DNA from: Actinomadura citrea
Lineage (GTDB): Bacteria > Actinomycetota > Actinomycetes > Streptosporangiales > Streptosporangiaceae
Reading direction: 5' to 3'
Length of the DNA: 64,000 nucleotides
NCBI RefSeq assembly: GCF_013409045.1
Contig: NZ_JACCBT010000001.1
Span: 3,410,001 to 3,474,000, forward strand
Every line of letters starts with the position of its first letter. Within the stretch, counting starts at the first letter, position 1. Both the position numbers and the translations under genes were made by a program. Shown piece after piece: positions 8,357 to 17,692 of this stretch. The notes below the pieces were generated by a model. It had not been told where the DNA came from. It searched no databases and was given only the letters and a program-made list of their open reading frames with translations.

Positions 8357-9282
8357 CCGAATCCGTGACCGACAAGACCGGCGGCACGGCGCCCCGCACC
8401 GTGCGGGACGACCGCGGAGCGCGCCTCCCGGAGACCACGAGCGGATGGCGGCTCACCGCGCGGGCGTTCCTGCAGAACCGGCTCGCCGTCATCGGCCTCG
8501 GCATCATCGTCTTCTTCGTCCTGTTCTGCGGCGCCGGGCCGTACCTGTACGCGACCGACCAGGTCACCGTCGACCCGGTGAGCAGCCTGCTGGCGCCGGG
8601 CGGCGGGCACCCGCTCGGCACCGACGCGCAGGGCTTCGACGTGCTCGGCCGGATCATGCTGGGCGGCCGGGCGTCGCTCCAGATCGGGCTGTTCGCGGCG
8701 CTGATCGCCACCGGGATCGGCACGCTGTACGGCACGATCGCCGGGCTCGCCGGCGGTGTCGTGGACGGGTTCATGATGCGCGTGGTCGACACGCTGCTGT
8801 CGATCCCGTTCCTGTTCATCGTGCTGATCGTCGCCACCCGGTTCAGCTCCACGGTCCTGTCGCTGAGCCTGATCCTGGGCGCGTTCTCCTGGCTCGCGCC
8901 GGCCCGTCTCGTCCGGGCCGAGGTGCTGACGCTGCGCTCGCGCGGGTTCGTCGCGGCGGCGACGGTGATGGGGGCGACCAAGGCGCGGATCGTCGCCCGG
9001 CACCTGATCCCGAACGCGCTGGGCGTGGTGATCGTCAACATCACCTTCCAGGTCGCGGACGCGATCATCGCGGTCTCGCTGCTGGGCTTCCTCGGCTTCG
9101 GGCTCAACTACCCGGACGTCGAGTGGGGGACGCAGCTGTCCGCGGGGGTGTCCTACCTGCTGGCGGGCTCCTGGTGGCTGATCTACCCGGTCGGCGCCTG
9201 CCTCGTCCTGGTGGTCATGGCGTTCAACTTCGTCGGGGACGCGCTGCGCGACTCGATCGACGTACGGCTGAGGCGGCGCTGA
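8353..9282 (+). CDS. Peptide ABC transporter permease, DppC-like
   Basis: Second membrane subunit of the importer, 309 residues, starting inside the stop of the DppB-like gene. It has the longer N-terminal cytoplasmic tail of DppC proteins, a first helix (FLQNRLAVIGLGIIVFFVLFC, ~40-60), the HPLGTDAQGFDVLGRIMLGGR signature (~86-106) and the EAA loop FVAAATVMGATKARIVARHLIPNA. Pairing with the adjacent DppB-like protein is expected. There is no sign of truncation. Confidence 0.92.
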   Translation: MTESVTDKTGGTAPRTVRDDRGARLPETTSGWRLTARAFLQNRLAVIGLGIIVFFVLFCGAGPYLYATDQVTVDPVSSLLAPGGGHPLGTDAQGFDVLGRIMLGGRASLQIGLFAALIATGIGTLYGTIAGLAGGVVDGFMMRVVDTLLSIPFLFIVLIVATRFSSTVLSLSLILGAFSWLAPARLVRAEVLTLRSRGFVAAATVMGATKARIVARHLIPNALGVVIVNITFQVADAIIAVSLLGFLGFGLNYPDVEWGTQLSAGVSYLLAGSWWLIYPVGACLVLVVMAFNFVGDALRDSIDVRLRRR

Positions 9283-9308
9283 TGCCCGCCCACGCAGGAA
9301 GGTCGCAC

Positions 9309-11387
9309 ATGAACCCCGACATCCGTCCGGCACCCGACGACGACCGCGTCCTGGCGATCGAGGGCCTGTCCACCACCATCCGGCTGCGCAAGTCGGACGT
9401 CGGCGTGGTCGGCGGCGTCGACCTGCGCCTGCGCCGGGGCGAGACCCTCGGGCTGGTGGGGGAGTCCGGATGCGGGAAGTCGATGACCGGGCTCTCAGTC
9501 ATGGGCCTCCTGCCGCCCGGCGGACGCGTCGCCGGGGGGTCGATCAAGCTGGCCGGACGGGAGCTGGTCGGCCTCCCGGAGAAGCACTACCAGCGGATCC
9601 GCGGCAACGAGGTCGCCATGATCTTCCAGGATCCGATGACGTCGCTCAACCCCACCAAGACGATCGGCGACCAGGTCGCCGAGCCGGTCCGGCTGCACCG
9701 CGGCGCGAGCCCGAAGGAGGCCCGAGACCGGGCGCTGGACATGCTCGCGCTGGTCGGCATCGCCCGGCCCGCCGAACGGCTCGGCCAGTACCCGCACGAG
9801 CTGTCCGGCGGGCTCCGGCAGCGGGTCATGATCGCCATGGCGCTGTCCTGCGAGCCGAAGGTCCTGATCGCGGACGAGCCGACGACGGCGCTCGACGTGA
9901 CCGTCCAGGCGCAGGTCCTCCGGCTGCTGCACGATCTGAAGGACCGGCTCGGCATGGCCATGCTGCTGATCACCCACGACATGGGCGTGATCGCGCAGTG
10001 GGCCGACCGGGTCAGCGTCATGTACGCCGGCGGCATCGTCGAGAGCGCCCGCACCGGGGAGCTGTTCACGGGCATGCGGCACCCGTACGCGCAGGCCCTG
10101 CTGGCCTGCACGCCGCGGCTGACCCAGCCGCGCGGGCAGGCCCTCTACTCCATCGCCGGCTCCCCGCCGGACCTGGCCCACCCGCCCGCGGGTTGCCGCT
10201 ACGCCGCCCGGTGCGCGCACGCCACCGACCGCTGCCGGAGCGAGGAGCCGGTGCTCGCCGAGGAGCGGCCGGGGCACGCGCTGGCGTGCTGGAACCCGGT
10301 CGACGGACCGCTCGGCGCGACCGCGCCGGCCGCGCCCGACGCGGAGACCGCGCCGGAGACCGCGGACGCGCCGCAACGGCCGGCCGGACCGGTGCTCGCC
10401 GTCGACGACCTGGCCAGGGAGTACGCCGCGGGCAGGTCGCTGCGGGGCGGTGCGCGGCGCGGCGTCAAGGCCGTGTCCGGGGTGTCGTTCGAGGTCGAGC
10501 CGGGCCGGACGTTCGGGCTGGTCGGGGAGTCCGGCTGCGGCAAGAGCACCCTCGCCCGGATGATCGTCGCGCTGGAGAAGCCGTCGTCCGGCGGTGTCAC
10601 CGCCCTCGGAGCCGAGCTCGGCGGGCTGCGCGGGCGGGGGCTGCGCCGACACCGCCGCAACCTCCAGATGATGTTCCAGGACCCGTTCGACGCGCTCGAC
10701 CCGCGCATGCGGATCGGCGCGATCCTGCGCGAGCCGTTCGCCGCCCAGGGGATCGGTTCGGCGAGGGAGCAGTCGGCCGCGATCCGCGACCTGCTGGACG
10801 AGGTCGGCCTGCCGCACAGCGTGCTGGAGCGCTACCCCCACGAGTTCTCCGGCGGACAGCGGCAGCGCATCGCGCTGGCCCGCGCGCTGGCGCTCAACCC
10901 CCGTGTGATCGTGGCCGACGAGCCGGTGAGCGCGCTCGACGTCTCGATCCGCTCCCAGGTGCTCAACCTGATGAGGCGGCTCCAGGCGAAGCACGGGCTC
11001 ACCTACGTGGTGATCTCCCACGACCTGACCGTCGTCCGCTACCTGGCGGACACGGTCGGAGTGATGTACCTGGGCAAGCTGGTCGAGATCGGCTCCCCGG
11101 ACGACATCTACCTGCGCTCCGCGCACCCGTACACCGCCGGATTGATCGCCGCGATCCCCGAACCGGACCCGGCCGCCGAACCTCCCGGCGACCAGGACGG
11201 CATGGACGCCGAGATGCCCAGCCCGTTCGACCCGCCGTCCGGCTGCCGCTTCCGCACCCGCTGCCCGCGCGCGCAGGCCCGGTGCGCCGAGGAGGAACCG
11301 GTGCTGCGCGGCTTCGATCCGGGCCATTCGGCCGCGTGCCACTTCCCGCTGCGCGAGCCGCAGCCCGCCGCCGCCCAGGCCGGCTGA
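9309..11387 (+). CDS. Peptide ABC transporter ATP-binding protein, fused DppD-DppF double ATPase
   Basis: One 692-residue polypeptide carrying both nucleotide-binding domains of a Dpp/Opp importer. Each half has its own Walker A (GESGCGKS), ABC signature (LSGGLRQR in the first, FSGGQRQR in the second), Walker B (VLIADEPTTALD and VIVADEPVSALD) and the C-terminal oligopeptide-transporter extension with conserved cysteines (YAARCAHATDRC; FRTRCPRAQARC). These cysteines probably bind an Fe-S cluster or metal, as proposed for this family. The first signature reads SGGLRQR, a mild departure from SGGQ. ATG 9309 has GGAAGG upstream; an in-frame ATG at 9282 touching the previous stop would add nine residues. 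Confidence 0.92.
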   Translation: MNPDIRPAPDDDRVLAIEGLSTTIRLRKSDVGVVGGVDLRLRRGETLGLVGESGCGKSMTGLSVMGLLPPGGRVAGGSIKLAGRELVGLPEKHYQRIRGNEVAMIFQDPMTSLNPTKTIGDQVAEPVRLHRGASPKEARDRALDMLALVGIARPAERLGQYPHELSGGLRQRVMIAMALSCEPKVLIADEPTTALDVTVQAQVLRLLHDLKDRLGMAMLLITHDMGVIAQWADRVSVMYAGGIVESARTGELFTGMRHPYAQALLACTPRLTQPRGQALYSIAGSPPDLAHPPAGCRYAARCAHATDRCRSEEPVLAEERPGHALACWNPVDGPLGATAPAAPDAETAPETADAPQRPAGPVLAVDDLAREYAAGRSLRGGARRGVKAVSGVSFEVEPGRTFGLVGESGCGKSTLARMIVALEKPSSGGVTALGAELGGLRGRGLRRHRRNLQMMFQDPFDALDPRMRIGAILREPFAAQGIGSAREQSAAIRDLLDEVGLPHSVLERYPHEFSGGQRQRIALARALALNPRVIVADEPVSALDVSIRSQVLNLMRRLQAKHGLTYVVISHDLTVVRYLADTVGVMYLGKLVEIGSPDDIYLRSAHPYTAGLIAAIPEPDPAAEPPGDQDGMDAEMPSPFDPPSGCRFRTRCPRAQARCAEEEPVLRGFDPGHSAACHFPLREPQPAAAQAG

Positions 11388-11426
11388 CGCCGGCGCAGAC
11401 CGCAGAGACTCGCAGAAGGGACACCG

Positions 11427-12311
11427 GTGAACACCGACCTCGAACCCTCCGTCTGCCCGGTGACGGAGCAGGAGCGCGTCGACCGCGCCGCCGCCGGCGG
11501 GGGAGAGCCCACCCTGGCGTTCACCGGCCGGGTGCCGTACGACGCCTACATCCACGCCGGCACCCTGCACACCCTTCAGCAGACGCTGAGCGACGATCCC
11601 GGAGAGATGTCGTTCCTGGTGATCAGCCAGGTGATGGAGTTGTACTTCGGGCTCCTCCGCCATGAACTGCGCGAAGGGCAGCGCCTGATCCGGGAGGACG
11701 ACGTGTGGGGCGCCCTCCCGCCGCTGCGCAGGGCCTCCCTGCACCTGGAGGGGCTCAACGCGGGCTGGCGCGGCCTGCGCTGGATGACGCCGACCGACTT
11801 CAACCGTTTCCGCGACAAGCTGGGCGAAGGCTCGGGCTTCCAGTCCGCGATGTACCGGCACCTGGAGTTCCTGCTGGGGCTCAGGACGGCGTCTCTCGTC
11901 CGGCCGTTCAGACGGCAGCCCGACGTCCACGCGGAACTGACGGAGGCGCTGCGCGCACCCAGCCTCTGGGACGACACCGTCGCCCTGCTCGCCCGGAAGG
12001 GCCACGACATCCCCGCCGACCTGCTCGGCCGGGACCACTCCCAGGAACACCAGCCGCACCCGGCGGTCGAAGGCGCCTGGGTGGAGGTCTACACGGACAC
12101 CGGACCCGACAACCACCTCCGCATGCTCGGCGAGGCCCTGACCGACGTCGCCGAGCGTTTCGGCGACTGGCGCTACCAGCATCTGATGTCGGTCCGCCGC
12201 GCGATGGGCGCGAAGGCGGGCAGCGGCGGCTCGAACGGGATCCAATGGCTCCAGCGCAGCATGGCCAGGGAGGTCTTCCCGGAGCTGTGGTCGGCCCGCA
12301 CGTACATGTAG
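11427..12311 (+). CDS. kynA: Tryptophan 2,3-dioxygenase
   Basis: Heme enzyme that opens the indole ring of L-tryptophan to N-formylkynurenine, the first step of the kynurenine pathway. The 294 residues match the family: TLHTLQQ, the helix MSFLVISQVMELYFGLLRHEL, DFNRFRDKLGEGSGFQS (substrate-carboxylate Arg in FNRFR, then GSGFQS) and the C-terminal HLMSVRRAMGAKAGSGG with the proximal heme histidine (His252). The distal histidine usual in HQxxELW is Ser67 here (ISQVMELYF), the residue type found in indoleamine dioxygenases. Gene order after the peptide importer and before kmo supports tryptophan or a relative as substrate. No kynurenine formamidase gene lies nearby. Confidence 0.88.
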   Translation: MNTDLEPSVCPVTEQERVDRAAAGGGEPTLAFTGRVPYDAYIHAGTLHTLQQTLSDDPGEMSFLVISQVMELYFGLLRHELREGQRLIREDDVWGALPPLRRASLHLEGLNAGWRGLRWMTPTDFNRFRDKLGEGSGFQSAMYRHLEFLLGLRTASLVRPFRRQPDVHAELTEALRAPSLWDDTVALLARKGHDIPADLLGRDHSQEHQPHPAVEGAWVEVYTDTGPDNHLRMLGEALTDVAERFGDWRYQHLMSVRRAMGAKAGSGGSNGIQWLQRSMAREVFPELWSARTYM

Positions 12312-12321
12312 GGGAGCAAGG

Positions 12322-13680
12322 ATGACGAAGGTCGACATCGCCGTGGTCGGAGCCGGGCTCACCGGATCCCTCCTCGCCTGCTATCTCGCCAGGCGCGGCC
12401 ATCAGGTCTCCCTATACGAGCGCAGGCCCGACCCGCGCGTCGGCGACGGCGAGCGCGGACGCTCCATCAACCTCGCCCTGTCCGAACGCGGCCTGGACGC
12501 CCTCCGCCGTGTCGGCCTGGAGCAGCAGGTCATGGCGGACGCCCTGCCGATGCGCGGACGGATGATCCACCCCGTGGCCGGGCCCCGGGACTTCCAGCCG
12601 TACAGCCGGGACGGCGACAAGGCGATCAATTCGATCAGCCGGGGCGCGCTCAACAACGCGCTGATCGACGCCGCCGAGGCGGCGGACGGCGTGACGCTGC
12701 ACTTCGGCCACCGGCTCACCGGCCTCGCCCCCGTGACCGGCGAGCTCCGGTTCGAGACCTCCGAGGGCACGGTAGGCGTCAGCGCGTCGGTGGTGCTGGG
12801 CGCGGACGGCGCCGGATCGGCCACCCGCGCGCAACTGGTGGCGGCCGGCGTGATCCGGGAGGACGTCGAGTTCCTCGACCACGGATACAAGGAACTGACC
12901 ATCTCCGCGGTGGACGGCGCGTTCGCCCTGGACCCCGAAGCGCTGCACATCTGGCCGCGCGGGAACGCGATGATGATCGCCCTCCCCAACCCCGACCGGT
13001 CGTTCACCTGCACGCTGTTCTGGCCGTACAGGGGCCCGTCGGGCTTCGCCTCGCTCGACACCCCGGCCGCCGTGAAGGAGCATTTCGAAGCCCGCTATCC
13101 GGACCTGCCGCCGCTCTCTCCCGGCCTGGTGGAGGACTATCTCGGCAATCCCGTGGGCAGGCTCGGCACCGTCCGGTGCGACACATGGCACGTGCCGGGC
13201 GGCCGGACGGCGCTGATCGGCGACGCCGCCCACGCGATCGTCCCGTTCTACGGGCAGGGCGCCAACTGCGCCTTCGAGGACGTCGTCGAACTCGACCGCT
13301 GCCTCACCGAGACCGCCGGCACCTGGGAACTCGCCCTGCCGCGGTACGAGAAGCAGCGCAAGGACAACGCCGACGCCATCGCGCGGATGGCGCTTGACAA
13401 CTTCGTCGAGATGCGCGACAGGGTCGCCTCCCCGGTGTTCACGTTCACCCGGAAGACCGAGCTCGCGCTGCAGAAGGCCCTGCCCGGGGTGTGGGCGTCC
13501 CGCTACGAACTCGTCTCGTTCTCCACCAAGCCCTATGCACGGGTAGAACGCCGCGCGAAGCACCAATGGCGCTTCCTGGCAGGGGCGGCGACGGTAGCCG
13601 GGATCGCGGCCGCGATCGGCTTGCGGCGGGTCGCCATCCAGGGGCGCCGCCCCCTGCCAGCGCCCGTCGGTGAGCCATGA
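12322..13680 (+). CDS. kmo: Kynurenine 3-monooxygenase (FAD-dependent)
   Basis: Group A flavoprotein that hydroxylates L-kynurenine to 3-hydroxykynurenine with NADPH and O2. It shows the N-terminal FAD loop VVGAGLTG (~8-15), the KMO-specific GRSINLALSERGLDALRRVGL, PMRGRMIH and AINSISRGALNNAL segments, the DG motif GADGAGS and the second FAD motif ALIGDAAHAIVPFYGQGANCAFED. The 452-residue length is typical, and like eukaryotic KMO it ends with a hydrophobic helix (FLAGAATVAGIAAAIGL), so membrane association is likely. The gap to the dioxygenase gene is 10 bp. The next step, kynureninase, is missing, so the product may leave the canonical pathway. Confidence 0.9.
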   Translation: MTKVDIAVVGAGLTGSLLACYLARRGHQVSLYERRPDPRVGDGERGRSINLALSERGLDALRRVGLEQQVMADALPMRGRMIHPVAGPRDFQPYSRDGDKAINSISRGALNNALIDAAEAADGVTLHFGHRLTGLAPVTGELRFETSEGTVGVSASVVLGADGAGSATRAQLVAAGVIREDVEFLDHGYKELTISAVDGAFALDPEALHIWPRGNAMMIALPNPDRSFTCTLFWPYRGPSGFASLDTPAAVKEHFEARYPDLPPLSPGLVEDYLGNPVGRLGTVRCDTWHVPGGRTALIGDAAHAIVPFYGQGANCAFEDVVELDRCLTETAGTWELALPRYEKQRKDNADAIARMALDNFVEMRDRVASPVFTFTRKTELALQKALPGVWASRYELVSFSTKPYARVERRAKHQWRFLAGAATVAGIAAAIGLRRVAIQGRRPLPAPVGEP

Positions 13681-13706
13681 GGACGGTCACGGCACGCTCC
13701 CGGATG

Positions 13707-15539
13707 TCAGGCGGGGGCGAAGGTCCAGAGGTGGGTCGTGCCGGCGCCGCTGGTGGTGGCGAAGCTCTGGCCGTCGGGGGAGAAGGTCACGGACTGCTCT
13801 TCGTCGGCGTCGCCCGGGAGCGTCGCCGTGTTGCGGCCCGTCGGGACGTGCCACAGGCGGATGTTCTTCTTGTCGGCGGTGACGAGGGTGCCGCCGTCCG
13901 GGCTGAAGGCGAGGGCCTGGACCTCGCCCTTAAGGTCCCTGATGCTGGTCTTGAGCCGTCCGTCGTCCGCGTTGCGGAGTTCGTAGCCGTAGTAGCCGCC
14001 GGTGGAGGCCGCGACGACCTCTCCGTCCGGGCTGAAGGCGAGGCACGGAACCTCGGTGGCGTTGAGGGGAGAGACCTCGGTGCCGCCGCCGTCCGAGACG
14101 TTCCAGAGGGTGAAGCGTCCGGAGTAGGACCGGCCGCCGGCGAGTGTCCTGCCGTCCGAGGAGAAGGCGAGGGCGTTGGCGTAGTAGTCGGCCTTCATCC
14201 GGACGGTCTTCCCGGTGACGGTGTCCCAGATCTGCACGTGGCCGGGGCCGTTTCCGCCGCTGACGGCGAGCGACCGGCCGTCCGGGCCGAACGTGAGCGC
14301 CTGGACGCCCCGCGCTCCGGTGAAGGTCTTGCGGATGCGCCCGGACGCCACGTCCCAGAGGTGGACGGCTCCGTCGGCGCCGCCGGTGGCGAGGGTCCCG
14401 GCGTCCGGGCTGAAGACCATGGGCCGCCGGTAGGTCTGGTCGGTGTCCTTCATCTCACGGCTGGTGACCTGGGCAGTTGCGAGGTCCCAGCGCAGGATCG
14501 AGGAGAAGCCCGCCCCCCACAGGGACCTGCCGTCGGGGGAGAACGCCACGTCGAAGAGCGCGACCTCCGAGCTCGGCAGGACGAGGCCGGTGGGGACGCC
14601 GATCGGGGTCTTCGGGACGTTCCGCTCGGCCGGCACGTCCGAGGGCCACAGCAGGACGGCCGGGACGGCGACGGCGGTGGTCGCCGCCACCGCCGCTCCG
14701 CCGAGAAGGAACGCGCGGCGGGGCACCCGGCGCGACGGTTCGGTGGGGAGCCCGGTCAGGATCTCCTGGACGGACGGCCGCCGCGCGGGTTCCTTCTCCA
14801 GGCATCGGACGATCAGGTCGCGCAGGGGAGGGTCGGTGAGGCCGGCGACGTTCGGCGGCGAGCCGATGATCTTGTGGACGATCGCGGGGATGGTCGGCGC
14901 GTCGAACGGGCCGCGGCCGAGCGCGGCGTAGGCGAGCACGCAGCCGAGCGCGAACACGTCGCTCGCCGGGCCGGTGGCGTCGGCGCGCACCTGCTCGGGC
15001 GACATGAACGAGAACGTGCCGACGACCGCGCCGGTCGAGGTCAGCGCGGTCGCGTCGGACGCGCGGGCGATGCCGAAATCGATGATCCGGGGGCCGTCCG
15101 GGGCCATGATGACGTTGCCGGGCTTGAGGTCGCGGTGCACCAGCCCGCACGCGTGGATCGCGGCCAGGCCCTCGGCGAGCCCCCGGCCCAGTTCGCGGAC
15201 CGCGGGCGGCGCGAGCGGCCCCTGGCGCGCCACCACCTGCCTCAGGGACGGGCCGGGCACGAACGCGGTCGCCATCCAGGGCGACACGGCCTCAGGGTCG
15301 GCATCGACGACCTGCGCGGTGTGGAACCCGCCGACCTTGCGGGCGGCCTCGATCTCGCGGGCGAACCGCTTGCGGAACCCGGGATCGGCGGCGTACTCGG
15401 CGCGGACGACCTTCACCGCGACCCTGCGCCCGCTCGGTGAGGAGCCGAGGAACACCTCGCCCATGCCGCCGGCGCCCAGCCGCCCGTCCAGCCGGTGGGG
15501 GCCGACCTGGCGGGGGTCGTCACTGCGGAGCGGATCCAA
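13707..15539 (-). CDS. Ser/Thr protein kinase with membrane segment and C-terminal WD40 propeller
   Basis: A 610-residue Hanks-type kinase. The kinase domain (~1-270) is intact: glycine loop LGAGGMGEVFLG (21-32), Lys43, HRD at 135-137, DFG at 154-156 and MSPEQ. A single hydrophobic stretch (about 282-305, LLGGAAVAATTAVAVPAVLL) follows two arginines. After it come about seven WD40-type repeats with SPDG and LWD/LWN motifs, enough for one seven-blade propeller, which topology would place outside the membrane. It starts 3 bp after the end of a paralogous kinase gene, so the two probably form an operon. Such kinases phosphorylate unknown partners in response to an extracellular cue; the ligand cannot be inferred. 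Confidence 0.9.
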   Translation of the reverse strand: MDPLRSDDPRQVGPHRLDGRLGAGGMGEVFLGSSPSGRRVAVKVVRAEYAADPGFRKRFAREIEAARKVGGFHTAQVVDADPEAVSPWMATAFVPGPSLRQVVARQGPLAPPAVRELGRGLAEGLAAIHACGLVHRDLKPGNVIMAPDGPRIIDFGIARASDATALTSTGAVVGTFSFMSPEQVRADATGPASDVFALGCVLAYAALGRGPFDAPTIPAIVHKIIGSPPNVAGLTDPPLRDLIVRCLEKEPARRPSVQEILTGLPTEPSRRVPRRAFLLGGAAVAATTAVAVPAVLLWPSDVPAERNVPKTPIGVPTGLVLPSSEVALFDVAFSPDGRSLWGAGFSSILRWDLATAQVTSREMKDTDQTYRRPMVFSPDAGTLATGGADGAVHLWDVASGRIRKTFTGARGVQALTFGPDGRSLAVSGGNGPGHVQIWDTVTGKTVRMKADYYANALAFSSDGRTLAGGRSYSGRFTLWNVSDGGGTEVSPLNATEVPCLAFSPDGEVVAASTGGYYGYELRNADDGRLKTSIRDLKGEVQALAFSPDGGTLVTADKKNIRLWHVPTGRNTATLPGDADEEQSVTFSPDGQSFATTSGAGTTHLWTFAPA

Positions 15540-15542
15540 GGG

Positions 15543-17522
15543 TCAGACCTTCCAAAGGGTCACTGTGCCGTCGGCCTTGGTGCCGCCCACGCCGGCCACG
15601 GTCCGGCCGTCCGGGGTGAGGGCGATCCGCTCGACGGGCTGGGAGTGGCCGACGAGCGTCGCGGTGAGCACGCCGGTGGCGGCGTTCCAGATCCGGATGG
15701 TCCGGTCCGAGCAGGCGGCGAGGACGGACGAGCCGTCCGGGGAGAACCTCGTGTCCTTCACCGTCGCCTCGCCCGCCTTGATGACGCGCACGGCGCGCCG
15801 GGACGCGAGGTCCCAGAGGCGGACGGTCTTGTCCGCGCCGCTGCTGGCCAGCCGCTTCCCGTCGGGGCTGAACGCCACGCCGGTGAGGTTCGAGGTGTGG
15901 CCGACCAGCTGACCGCGCTTGCGAAGCGTCCGGCCGTCGAGGAGCTGGACGGTCTTGCCGGGCGGCTTGTCGTGGTACCCGTCCACGCCGACCGCGACGA
16001 GCCCGCCGTCCGGGCTGTAGGCGATCGCGTTGACGCCGCTGTGGCGCAGGTCGAACGACGCCAGCCCGCGGCCGGTGGCGGCGTCGAAGAGCCGGGCGTC
16101 GGGGTTGGCGCCCGCGATCGTGCGGCCGTCCGGGCTGTAGTCCAGCGAGTTCAGGCCGAACTCGCCGCTCCGCACGTTCACCTTGAGGCGGCCGGTGGCC
16201 GCGTCCCAGACGAGCAGGAGGCCGGGGGTGCTGCAGGAACTCGCCAAGGACCGGCCGTCCGGGCTGAACGCCAGCGCGCTCACCCATCCCGTCTTCTCGA
16301 TCGTCCGGAGGACGCGTCCGGTCGCGACGTCCCACAGCGTGATCGTGGAGTCCAGGCCCCCGGCGGCGACGGTCCGGCCGTCGGCGGTGATGGCGACCTC
16401 GTTGAGGGTCTTGACACCGGGGGCGGTGAGCGACCCGCTGGGGGAGACCAGGCCCTTCGGGCGGGGGGCGGGCGCCGGGGGCGCCGCCTCCTGCCTTCCG
16501 TCCCCCCTCGTCAGGAACAGCGCGGCCGGGACGGCCGCGGCGGCGACCGCCGTGACGGCGCCCGCGCCGATGAGCAGCGCCCGCCGGCGGACGGGCGCCG
16601 GGCCGGCCGGCGCGACGGCCGGGGCGTCCTGCTGCCGGGTCGCGACGCGCGTCGCGTTCGCGTGCGTGCCGACCGCGTCGTCGTCCGGGAGGGACGGGCC
16701 CGCCGGTGCAGGAGCGGGGGCTTCGATGCTCTGCGGCGCGCTGATGAGCGCGTCCAGCGCGGGCCGCCGCCCGGGATCCTTGACCAGGCACGCGGCGATC
16801 ATGTTGCTCAGGTCGCCGGGCAGCCCCGGCAGGTCGGGCTCCTCGTGCAGGACGCGGTGGACGATCGCCGGGATGGACGTGGCGTCGAAAGGGCCGCCGC
16901 CGGTCGCCGCGTAGGCGAGCACGCAGCCGAGTGAGAACACGTCGCCGGGAGGGCCGGGCATCTCGCCGAGCACCTGCTCCGGCGACATGTAGGCGTAGGT
17001 GCCGACGACCACGTTGTGCGAGGTCAGCACGGTCGCGTCGGTCGCGAGGGCGATGCCGAAGTCGATGATCCGGGGCCCGTCCGCCGCCATGATGACGTTG
17101 CCGGGCTTGAGGTCGCGGTGCACGAGCCCGCACGCGTGGATCGCGGCCAGGCCCTCGGCCAGCCCCGCCGCGAGCGCCCGGACCGCGTCCGGATCGAGCG
17201 GCCCGTGCTCGGCGACCACCTCCCGGAGGGTCGACCCGGGGACGAACGCGGTCACCAGCCACGGCGGGTCGGCCTCCGGGTCGGCGTCGACGACCTGCGC
17301 GGTGTGGAACCCGCCCACCCGGCGGGCCGCCTCGACCTCGCGGGCGAACCGCCTCCGGAACCGCTCGTCCTCGGCGTGCTCGGCGCGGATGACCTTGACG
17401 GCGACGCCGCGGCCGCCGGGCGAGACCCCGAGGAACACCTGCCCCATGCCGCCGGCGCCCAGCCGTGCCTCCAGTTCGTACGGTCCGATCCGCCGGGGAT
17501 CTCCGGGATGCAGGGGTTCCAT
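15543..17522 (-). CDS. Ser/Thr protein kinase with membrane segment and C-terminal WD40 propeller (paralog)
   Basis: The upstream member of the tandem pair, 659 residues. It shares the opening LGAGGMGQVFLG and the catalytic core LVHRDLKPGNVIMAADGPRIIDFG, and the two kinase domains are closely alike, indicating a local duplication. The juxtamembrane linker is longer and rich in Ala/Pro. It ends in the helix RRRALLIGAGAVTAVAAAAVPAALF, then about seven WD40 repeats (for example GVAFSPDGKRLASSGADKTVRLWD). The start ATG is at 17522. Both proteins place the sensor on the opposite side of the membrane from the kinase. The repeats differ more than the kinase domains, which suggests different ligands. 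Confidence 0.9.
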   Translation of the reverse strand: MEPLHPGDPRRIGPYELEARLGAGGMGQVFLGVSPGGRGVAVKVIRAEHAEDERFRRRFAREVEAARRVGGFHTAQVVDADPEADPPWLVTAFVPGSTLREVVAEHGPLDPDAVRALAAGLAEGLAAIHACGLVHRDLKPGNVIMAADGPRIIDFGIALATDATVLTSHNVVVGTYAYMSPEQVLGEMPGPPGDVFSLGCVLAYAATGGGPFDATSIPAIVHRVLHEEPDLPGLPGDLSNMIAACLVKDPGRRPALDALISAPQSIEAPAPAPAGPSLPDDDAVGTHANATRVATRQQDAPAVAPAGPAPVRRRALLIGAGAVTAVAAAAVPAALFLTRGDGRQEAAPPAPAPRPKGLVSPSGSLTAPGVKTLNEVAITADGRTVAAGGLDSTITLWDVATGRVLRTIEKTGWVSALAFSPDGRSLASSCSTPGLLLVWDAATGRLKVNVRSGEFGLNSLDYSPDGRTIAGANPDARLFDAATGRGLASFDLRHSGVNAIAYSPDGGLVAVGVDGYHDKPPGKTVQLLDGRTLRKRGQLVGHTSNLTGVAFSPDGKRLASSGADKTVRLWDLASRRAVRVIKAGEATVKDTRFSPDGSSVLAACSDRTIRIWNAATGVLTATLVGHSQPVERIALTPDGRTVAGVGGTKADGTVTLWKV

Positions 17523-17692
17523 GTGCCACCCGTCGTCGGGCCTGGAAGGGTCCGGGATTTTCTAGCAGACGCGAGTGTTCCTTCGACAGCGCCTCGAACC
17601 CGGTGTGACGCACGGCATGAACCCTGCCGGTCGGCCGGCTCTCCCGGGAGGGGGAACCCGCCGGCCGGATCTTCGTCGACCCGGGCCTGGGG

